DNA from: Lithobates sylvaticus | Lineage: Eukaryota > Chordata > Amphibia > Anura > Ranidae | Direction: 5' to 3' | Assembly: GCA_028564925.1 (NCBI GenBank) | Contig: CM053029.1 | Span: forward strand, 579,922,955-579,986,954 | DNA: 64,000 nt | In this document: piece by piece, positions 55,856-64,000 of the stretch | Position numbering within the stretch: the stretch's first letter is position 1 | Layout: every line of letters starts with the position of its first letter | Translations under genes and position numbers: made by a program | The notes under the pieces: generated by a model | What the model was told of the DNA's origin: nothing | Seen by the model: only the letters and a program-made list of their open reading frames with translations | The model's database searches: none

Positions 55856-56050
55856 TGATACTAAAGTCTAGTTTTTATTTAGTTAAAAGAAAAAAAAAAC
55901 ACATGTTATACTTACCAGTGGCGGCTGGTGCTCCAATTTTTTTTTTTGGGGGGGGGGGGGTGCAAACAAACTGAAAAAAACACATCAATTGCAGCCACTG
56001 TGTCATCAAACGCAGCCACTGTGCCCATCAATTGCAGCCACTGTGCCCAG
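55856..56050. mobile_element. TTAA-type MITE fragment with minisatellite units
   Basis: Starts agtgatactaaagtctag after the TTAA at 55851-55854. A T/G run lies at 55935-55960, then three to four units of the cactgtgcccatcaattgca repeat. Confidence 0.55.
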
Positions 56051-56726
56051 TGGCGCTTTTGTAAACAAAGTATTTCCCTGTTCTGCCTAGTGACAGGACA
56101 GAGATCACTGCTCTCTGTCATCGAGAGCAGTGATCACTGTCATGTGAGTAGTAGCCCATTCCCCCCACAGTTAGAATCACTCCCTAGGACACACTTAACC
56201 CCTTCACCACCCCCTAGTGGTTTACCCCTTCCCTGTCAGTGTAATTTACACAGTAATAAATGCATTTTTATAGCACTGATGGCAGTATAAATGCCAATGG
56301 TCCTAAAAAAGTGTCAAAAGTGTCCGATGTGTCCGCCGCAATGTCGCAGTCCAACTAAAAATAGCAGATCGCCACTATTACTAATAAAAAAAAATGACAT
56401 AAATTTATCCCTTATTTTGTACACGCTATAAATTTTGCGCAAACCAATCAATATACGCGTATTGCGATTTTTTTTTACCAAAAATATGTAGAAGAATACA
56501 TATCGGCCTAAACTGAGGGAAAAAAATTGTTTTTTTATATATTTTTTTGGGGATATCTATTATAGCAAAAAGTAAAAAAGAATGCGTTTTTTTCAAAATT
56601 GTCGCTCTTTTTTTGTTTATAGCGCAACAAAAAAAAACTGAAGAGGTGATCAAATACCACCAAAAGAAAGCTCTATTTGTGGAAGAAAAAAATACGTCAA
56701 TTTTGTTTGGGTGCAACGTTGGTTAA

Positions 56727-57825
56727 CCACTTACCCACTGGGCAGTTAAACCCCCTTCCTAACCAGACCAATTTTCAGCTTTCGGTGCTCTCACACTTTG
56801 AATGACAATTACTCAGTCATGCAACACTGTACCCAAATGAATTTATTGTCCTTTTTTCACACCAATAGAGCTTTCTTTTTGTGGTATTTAATCACCGCTG
56901 GGTTTTTTATTTTTTTGCGCTATAAATCAAAAAATACAGAAAATTTGGTAAAAAAATAAAAAAATTCTTTGTTTCTATTAAAAATTATTGCAGAGTATTG
57001 CCGAGTATTGGCAGAGTATTGGCAAGTATTGGCGAGTATTGGCAGAGTATTGCAGTGTTGCACAGTATTGGTAGAGTATTGCACAGTGGTGGCAGAGCAT
57101 TGCACAGTGGTTGCAGAGCATTGCACAATGGTTGCAGAGTATTGCACAGTGGTGGCAGAGCATTGCACAGTGGTGGCAGAGTATTGCACAGTGGTGGCAG
57201 AGCAATGCACAGTGGTTGCAGAGCATTGCACAGTGGTTGCAGAGCATTGCAGTGGTGGCAGAGCATTGCACAGTGGTGGCAGAGCATTGCACAGTGGTTG
57301 CAGAGCATTGCACAGTGGTGGCAGAGCATTGCACAGTGGTTGGAGAGTATTGCACAGTTGTTGCAGAGCATTGCACAGTGGTTGCAGAGTATTGCACAGT
57401 GGTGGCAGAGTATTGCACAGTGGTGGCAGCGCTTGCACAGTGGTTGCAGAGTATTGCAGGCACTGACCAGCGCTGTGGGCACTACACATCCAGCCCACAG
57501 CGCTGGTCCCGTCTCTCCCCCTTTTCGCTTCTCCCCTCTCACTATACCGATTGGTACAGAGAGGGGAGAGGGGAGGGAGGAACCGGCGTCATGACGTGAC
57601 GCCGGTTTGTGTACATGTGATCGCTCCGTCATTTGACGGAGTGATCACGTGGTAAACAGCCGCTATCAGCTGCTGTTTACCGTGATCCGTGGTGCGCCGG
57701 GTCACGAATGTTCCCGAGTGCGCGCCCCAGGGGGCGCGTGGGAGCAAGTTTCTGGGAGGACGTCCACTTAGAACAAGCCGACCACGCTGTAGACGTCTTT
57801 CGGCTATGGCGCGGTCGGCATGTGG
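56727..57825. mobile_element. TTAA-flanked element nested in a relative
   Basis: Ends ccacttacccactggg and ggtcggcatgtgg, with TTAA at 56723-56726 and 57826-57829. It contains a minisatellite and, at 57535-57730, several hairpins (for example ccgtcatttgacgg and gtaaacagccgctatcagct with its partner). Confidence 0.82.
56990..57462. repeat. Minisatellite of 20-21 bp inside the TTAA element
   Basis: About 22 units around gcagagcattgcacagtggt. It lies between the AT-rich family segment and the hairpin module. Long open frames on both strands are repeat artefacts. Confidence 0.96.
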
Positions 57826-57944
57826 TTAAATTGGTCGGTTAAAGCGACGCAGTACCGAATCACAAAAAAGTGCTCTGGTCCAGAAGGGGGTAAAATCTTC
57901 TGGGGCTGAAGCGGTTAAGGAGAACAAACACAACCCCTTTAAAT

Positions 57945-57990
57945 GTGTGTGTAAAGGCAGGTTTCCCAGTACTTTTGACAATATAGTGTA
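57945..57990. mobile_element. Tc1 terminal fragment
   Basis: cagtacttttgacaatatag matches the terminus of the Tc1 copy at 48870-49949. Only the end remains. Confidence 0.6.
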
Positions 57991-58097
57991 TATGTATTGA
58001 TTATCACACTGAATTTTGTTTAGCGCAGCTCTGATGATTATGTTATATTACACCCCTATATAAAATTGCATGCGACCTTATGTGACATTTAGGCTTC

Positions 58098-60192
58098 TGC
58101 CTCGTACACACGTGCGGACTTTTGCCGGCGGACCTAGTCCAGCGGACAATCCCGCAGGACTTTCCGGCTAGGTCCGCTGGACTTTCCGAGGGTGTGGACT
58201 TGCCCACACACGCACGGACTTCTCCAGCGGATAATCCGCCGGCCAAAAGTCCGCGGGACTTTTGAAAATGAACGGACTTGCCCACACACGGAGCAGTCCG
58301 TTCATTTCGAACGTAACTTCAGGTTACGTAGCTAGCGTAGGCAGTAAATGCCGCCGCGCTAGCTCCGCAAGCTGGCATGGATTTAAAGGGAATCCCCACG
58401 CCGAAAAAACGGCGTGGGGGTTCCCCCCAAATCCATGTCAGACCCTCATCCGAGCACGCAGCCTGGCAGGCCAGGAAAGGGGTGGGGACGAACGAGCGCC
58501 CCCCCTCCTGAGCCGTACCAAGCCGCGTGCCCTCAACATGGGGGGTGCCCTGGGGAAAGGGGGGCCGTGCGGCCCCCCCACCCCAAAGCACCTTGTCCCC
58601 ATGTTGATGAGGACAAGGGCCTCTTCCCGACAACCCTGGCCGTTGGTTGTCGGGGTCTGCGGGCGGGGGCTTATCGGAATCTGGGAGCCCCCTTTAATAA
58701 GGGGGCCCCCAGATACCGGCCCCCCACCCTATGTGAATAAGTATGGGGTACGATGTACCCCTACCCATTCACCTAAGGTGTAAAATGTAAAGTACAAAAA
58801 CACACACACTTTTGAAAAAATATTTTATTGCACTGCTCCGGGGGGTCTTCTTCCGTCTTGGGGGTCTTCTCGCCGGACTCCTCCGCTCTCTTCTGCTCTT
58901 TTACCTAGCTCTTTCACGAGGGGAGGAGTCCGGCTACCTTCTTCGTCGTCGCCGCCGTCGTCTGGGGGTCTCGATCCGCCTTCGGGGGTCTTTCGGGGGT
59001 CTCTTCTGTTCTTGCGGCGGTCGTCGTCTTCCGCGCCGCCGGCGCCTTGTCCTTCTTCTTGTCCTTCTTGTTCTTCTTCTTCTTCCGATGTTGACCCGTC
59101 GCTGTCTCTGCCCGGAATGCCTGTGCCGATCTGCGCTCGGACTTATATAGGGACATGGGGACAGGGTCACATGCACATGTCACATGGTGACCCCACCCCC
59201 TTGTGTTGTCACAGTCCCGGAGGATGCTGGGACTGTGACATCGCAAGGGGGCGGGGTCACCATGTGACATGAACATGTGACCCTGTCCCCCATGTCCCTA
59301 TATAAGTCCGAGCGCAGATCGGCACAGGCATTCCGGGCAGAGACAGCGACGGGTCAACATTGGAAGAAGAAGAAGAACAAGAAGGACAAGAAGAAGGACA
59401 AGGCGCCGGCGGCGCGGAAGACGACGACCGCCGCAAGAACAGAAGAGACCCCCGGAAGACCCCCGAAGGCGGATCGAGACCCCCAGACGACGGCGGCGAC
59501 GACGAAGAAGGTAGCCGGACTCCCCTCGCTCGGTAAAAGAGCTTGGTAAATGGCGGGGGAGTCCGGCGAGAAGACCCCCAAGACGGAAGAAGACCCCCGG
59601 AGCAGTGCAATAAACTATTTTTTCAAAAGTGTGGGTGTTTTTTTTTTACTTTACATTTTACACCTTAGGTGAATGGGTAGGGGTACATCGTACCCCATAC
59701 TCATTCACATAGGGTGGGGGGCCGGTATCTGGGGGCCCCTTATTAAAGGGGGCTCCGAGATTCCGATAAGCCCCCGCCCGCAGACCCCGACGACCAACGG
59801 CCAGGGTTGTCGGGAAGAGGCCCTTGTCCTCATCAACATGGGGACAAGGTGCTTTGGGGTGGGGGGCCGCACGGCCCCCCTTTCCCCAGGGCACCCCCCA
59901 TGTTGAGGGCACGCGGCCTGGTACGGCTCAGGAGGGGGGGGGGCGCTCGTTCGTCCCCACCCCTTTCCTGGCCTGCCAGGCTGCGTGCTCGGATGAGGGT
60001 CTGACATGGATTTGGGGGGAACCCCCACGCCGTTTTTTTTCGGCGTGGGGAGTCCCTTTAAATCCATGCCAGGTCACGGAGCTAGCGCGGCGGCATTTAC
60101 TGCCTACGCTAGCTACGTAACCTGAAGTCACGTGCTAAATGAACGGACTTGCCGACGGCAAGTCCGTTCATTTCAAAAGTCCCGCGGACTTG
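58098..60192. mobile_element. Giant foldback element, copy 2, right end lost
   Basis: The left side matches copy 1 (cgtacacacgtgcggacttt and onwards). The inner arms mirror around a centre near 59222. TATA-like boxes (ctatataagtcc) lie near 59141-59152 (minus) and 59298-59310 (plus), and AATAAA-type signals near both arm ends, though the right arm reads aataaact. The right arm stops at about 60192, so roughly 180 bp of the right end is missing and no target duplication can be checked. Confidence 0.83.
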
Positions 60193-61027
60193 TGAGGGGC
60201 TCACCTGGGTGACCCTACCCTGGCAGGAACATTCTTTGAGTTTCAAAAGCTTAAAAACTACAAACATTGGATGGCTATGTACTTAGCTTATCTTCCACTA
60301 TAAACTCCCTTACACAAAGCTTATCTTACCCCAAAGAACGAGTACACTGTAGGTATGAAGTGAAGAACCAATCAGATTGCATACAAGCACAATAAAAGCA
60401 CCTAAATAGATTTCACTTCTAATTATACAGCATTATTTTCAGTTTTATAGATTACAATATCATTTAAGTCAGAAATAGGTGTGATTTCCCGCTTAGGATG
60501 AGTAATTTCTGCTAGCACTGTGAAGACACGCTTGTTTGGAAAGAACTCCTCTGCAGTCCTCAGTTGGCTCACACTAGCCGGTCTGGCTGCAAATCAAGTG
60601 CTGAAAACTAATATGGCAGCACATTTAAGTCGTATTTACCTTTCATCTAAGAAGAGAGAAAAGTGCTTTAAAAGGAGAACCTTCTCTGTTTGTTCAGCTA
60701 ACTTTTTTAGCCGTACTTTCCAGCCAGCTTGGTCCGGGTGCCAGATCTGCTGAAGTGTTGAAAAGTAATGTGACGCCGGTAGAGCATGTGATATTTAGCT
60801 AATTCACTCAATTAAACTATCTGAGGAAGGACAAACCAGGGATGCCTTTTATTCAGTCTGGTTGATCCTAAATTATGTGCTAAGAGCCACTTAATGTGGA
60901 AATAGTCTCTTAGTGTCTGATATATCCCCATCCCAGTACTCTGTGTAACAAAAAAAAAAAGTTGCAGTGTTGTACCTTCTTACCAGGCAGCTGTCATTGG
61001 ATAAATACTTACTAGTCTAGTTCCATA
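60193..61027. other. Gene-free unique DNA
   Basis: No gene or repeat is recognised. A 77-residue open frame at 60520-60753 has no family resemblance. Confidence 0.4.
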
Positions 61028-61031
61028 CTTA

Positions 61032-62516
61032 TGTAGCGGACCCCATGTTTAGATAGGGGAATAGAATGGGTTTTTGTGGGTATAGGTCAGATGCAGGTAC
61101 ATTTTCTGGGCCTAGTTTGTTTATTTGGGGATGGGAGTGTTAGTGTAGAATGGGATGTGACCTCCTACACTTGGACTCAGAGATGCCTCCTCTGCTGGAC
61201 AGTGGGTAGGACTGGACAGAGAGGAAGGACTGAGGTCTGAGTGGCAGGAAACCCATGTGAGAGAATGGACCAATGGTTAATTTCTTTGGTCAATGGGTGT
61301 CTCTCATATAAAAAGGGGGGTCACATGCTCCGAGGGAGGCTGGAAGTTCGGAGAGAGGAGAGAGGAGGGCCGGAGGGTCGGGGGGGTTCAGAGCCCCCGG
61401 AGCCTCCAAGCGGAGGTTTGAAGGCCTGGGGGTTCAGAGACCCCAGAGCTGGATAACCGGAGGAGTTGGAGTCCAGGGGACCCACAACTGGTCCCTGGAA
61501 AAGTCGCAACCATGTAAAAGATCTAACAAAGACCGGTCGTTCCATGCGGGGATACCCCGTATCATAAAGGAGGAAGAAGTAGGAGTCAAGCGGACGGAGA
61601 AAACTGGAAATCTGCTTTCTGTGAGTAACATGGACTGCTGATTGGGAGTGAGCAAAGGGAGTGCAACCCCGTAGTGCTATTCCATGAACACACTGTATGT
61701 CCAAGGACTGCAGTGATACAAAACATTCCAGGACTTGATAGAGGAATGACAGCAATAGTCATGGAAATAGGCAGTGTGGCCTGTGACTTTGTTGTCTCGC
61801 ACACACGGTCAGAAATTCCGACCGAAAATGTCCGATCGGACCATGTTGTCGGAAAATCCGGCTGTGTGTGGGCTCCATCGGACTTTTTCCGTCGAAAAAA
61901 TTTGAGATCCTGCTCTCAAATTTTCCGACAACAAAGTCTGATCGGACTTTTTCTGATCGTGTGTAGAGAATTCCGACGGACAAAGTGCCACGCATGCTCA
62001 GATCAAATTACGAGACCAAAGCTATTGGCTACTAGCCTCTACGTAGTTCCGTCGTACGCAACGAACGTCACCACGTTCAGAATGATCGGATTTTCCGACA
62101 ACTTTGTCCGACTGTGTGTATGCAACACCAGTGTCGGACAAAATCCGTCTGAAAAAATCAGACGGATTTTGTGGTCGGAATTTTCGACCGTGTGTATGGT
62201 TCATAACTCAACACATTATTCAGAGTGGTGCTGGTCAGTCCATATTGGAAGTGTTAAGTTCTAACCAAGCAAAAGTTGAGTGCAGGAGGGAGTCACCAGG
62301 AGAAAGAGAAGTAACATGGCAATATGATAAATTAACGGGGCATCTCATATCATCTGCGTCATCATTTATTGAAATACCCCAGAATAAAGCATTATCAACC
62401 TTAAAGTCGTCTGGTGTGTAAATTGCATGGGGAAAGAAGAAATCGGGGCTAACTGACAAAAAGGTAATGAACAACATTGCAGCTCCCAAGGGAGTAGTGC
62501 GCTACACTTACATAGC
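61032..62516 (+). mobile_element. Candidate solo LTR (fossil) with a nested MITE
   Basis: It runs from tgtagcgga to gcgctaca with the 4-bp duplication ctta (61028-61031, 62517-62520). A TATA-like catataaaaagg lies near 61309-61320 and AATAAA near 62383, giving plus orientation. Its ends resemble those of the LTR at 49950-51043. No internal region remains. A Harbinger MITE lies inside. Confidence 0.65.
61794..62203. mobile_element. Harbinger-type MITE in the solo LTR
   Basis: Right end gaccgtgtgtatggttca with TAA after it. The left end (cgcacacacggtcagaaatt) is less well kept and its target copy is unclear. Confidence 0.82.
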
Positions 62517-62607
62517 GGTTATTTACTAAAACTGCATGATGCAAAATCTGGTGCAGCTTTGAATAGAAACCAATCAACTTTCAGGATTTTTTTTTTTTAA
62601 TGCTTAA

Positions 62608-63740
62608 CCACTTGCCACCTATTGTCAAAAGATGTCGGCAAAGTGGTTGTAAAATCCTGACGGGACGTCATATGACGTCCCCCAGGATTTTGAGCCGCTG
62701 CGCGCCCCCGGGGGCGCGCATCGCGACGATCGTTGTTGCGGGGTGTCAGTCTGACACCCCGCAACTACGATCTTGGTAAAGAGTCTCCGACGGAGACTCT
62801 TTACCACGTGATCAGCCGTATCCAATCACAGCTGATCACAGTGTAAATAGGAAAAGCCGGTAATCGGCTTTTCCTCACTCGCTGCTCCTCTGACAGGGGG
62901 GGTCTGTGCTGATCGATTATCAGTGCAGCCCCCCCGAGGATGCCCAAACTGGACCACCAGGGACGCCACCAGACCACCAGGGATGCCCATCACAAGGTAT
63001 GCCACCCTAGACCACCAGGGATGACACACAGTGTCCAGAATGGATGCCAATCAGTGCCCACAATGGATGCCAATCAGTGCCCACAATGGGCATCACTGAT
63101 TGGCATGCATTATTGTTTGGCACTGATTGGCATCCATCAATACAAAACAATGCTGCCTATCAGTGCCCATCCGTGCCACCTATCAGTGCCCATCCATGCC
63201 ACCTATCAGTGCCCATCCATGCCGCCTATCAGTGCCCACCCATGCCGCCTATCCATGCCCATCCGTGCCTCCTATCCATGCCCATCCGTGCCGTCTATCC
63301 ATGCCAATCCGTGCCAGCTATCAGTGCCAATTTGTGCCACCTATCAGTGCCCATCCGTGCCGCCCATCAGTGCTGCCTATCAGTGCCGCCTCATCGGTGC
63401 CCATCAGTGCCGCCTTATCAGTGCCCATCAGTGCAGCCCCATCAGTGCCCATCAGTGAAGGAGAAAACTTACTTATTTAGAAAGTTTTAAAAATGAAACA
63501 AATAAAAAAATTTTTTTTTTTTCAAATTTTCCTTTTTTTATTTGTTTAGCAAAAAATAAAAACCGCAGAGGTGATCAAAAACCACCAAAAGAAAGCTCTA
63601 TTTGTGAGAAAAAAAATGATAAAAATTTCATTTGGGTACAGTGTTGCATGACCGCGCAATTGTCATTCAAATTGTGGCAGCGCTGAAAGCTCAAAATTGG
63701 TCTGGGCAGGAAGGTGTTTAAGTGCCCTGTATTGAAGTGG
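62608..63740. mobile_element. TTAA-flanked element with hairpin module and minisatellite
   Basis: Ends ccacttgccacc and tattgaagtgg between TTAA copies (62604-62607, 63741-63744). Order: hairpin module (62651-62874), minisatellite (63030-63460), conserved AT-rich family segment (63500-63740). It encodes nothing. Confidence 0.85.
63030..63460. repeat. Minisatellite of about 21 bp in the TTAA element
   Basis: Units around tatcagtgcccatccgtgcc. The first part has a longer unit with tggatgccaatcagtgccca. The array is open in all three forward frames by composition. Confidence 0.95.
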
Positions 63741-63744
63741 TTAA

Positions 63745-63853
63745 CCACTTAAATACTGGGCACTTTCACCCACTTCCAGCCCAGGCAAATTTTGAGCTTT
63801 CAGCGTTGTCACACTTTACCCATAAGACATTTTTATAATTTTTTTCGCACACA
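63745..63853. mobile_element. TTAA-flanked element fragment sharing a TTAA with its neighbour
   Basis: Begins ccacttaaatactgggc at the same TTAA that closes the previous element, and fades near 63853. Confidence 0.65.
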
Positions 63854-63906
63854 GCTGGTGACAGAAGGGAGAAACACTTCGCCAGCACACCATGGATGTC
63901 ACATGC

Positions 63907-63937
63907 CTGATGAAGGGGTTCTGAGTGGCTCCGAAAC
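63907..63937 (+). other. Hammerhead-core-like word
   Basis: CTGATGA and CGAAAC are separated by about 19 bases, which pair only weakly, so self-cleavage is doubtful. Similar words lie at 7635, 33118 (minus) and 40686 (minus). Confidence 0.35.
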
Positions 63938-64000
63938 GTTGCTATTTACGGTAACGATATGATTGCTGAATAAAGCTTTGGACCCATTCTGGAGATCCAT

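Larger units (their letters stand above)
56051..57914. mobile_element. TTAA-flanked element, outer, interrupted
   Basis: It carries the conserved family segment (56200-56722 and 57830-57914) and ends ctggggctgaagcgg before TTAA (57915-57918). The left end is not clear. A related element has inserted at 56727-57825. Confidence 0.75.

Noticed and set aside
56920-57632. Open frames on both strands of the 57-kb minisatellite
   Set aside because: Both strands and several frames are open because of the 20-21 bp unit, so none can be called coding.
62940-63490. Pro/His/Ser-rich open frames near the window end
   Set aside because: They are translations of the tatcagtgcccatccgtgcc repeat within a transposable element.

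Overview
The window is eukaryotic nuclear DNA, most likely from a frog and probably a ranid-like anuran. It holds Tx1-like LINEs, a tyrosine-recombinase retrotransposon, Tc1 transposons and dense families of hAT, Harbinger and TTAA-flanked MITEs, with no host exon, tRNA or rRNA gene that I can support. The organism call rests on remembered repeat families and is inference. Nearly every long open frame belongs to a mobile element or a minisatellite.

Layout. 0-7.8 kb: a cut Tc1 element, a microsatellite, a Harbinger MITE inside a hAT element, unique DNA, then three Tc1 fragments. 7.8-10.5 kb: a hAT element nested in a TTAA-flanked element. 11.7-32.8 kb: a young tyrosine-recombinase (YR) retrotransposon on the minus strand with split direct repeats. 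Its gag region carries two complete Tx1-like LINEs in tandem, separated and flanked by three copies of one 13-bp target duplication. The right-hand LINE has both ORFs open. The left-hand LINE has an intact ORF2 but a decayed ORF1. The two LINEs are almost identical at both ends and through ORF2, yet strongly diverged across most of ORF1. 34-42.7 kb: Harbinger MITEs, a mariner-type MITE, another Tc1 element with two nested MITEs, and a 1.6-kb duplication whose copies differ by whole insertions that expose exact target sites. 43.9-46.2 and 58.1-60.2 kb: two giant foldback elements with arms of about 0.9-1.1 kb, each arm carrying a TATA-like box and a poly(A) signal in mirror image. 49.9-51.0 and 61.0-62.5 kb: two candidate solo LTRs with related ends. 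52.7-54.5, 57.0-57.5 and 63.0-63.5 kb: minisatellites that grew inside TTAA-flanked elements.

Working together. The LINE encodes an ORF1 nucleic-acid-binding protein with three CCHC knuckles and an ORF2 endonuclease/reverse transcriptase. It appears to use a site in the YR element's gag as its landing place, because the duplicated target was used twice. The YR element has gag, RT/RNase H and tyrosine recombinase regions. The MITEs encode nothing and would depend on Harbinger, hAT or TTAA-type transposases elsewhere. Gene-free, MITE-free stretches at 0.7-1.25, 35.4-35.65 and 51.2-51.5 kb look like possible regulatory sequence, but only by composition and motifs.
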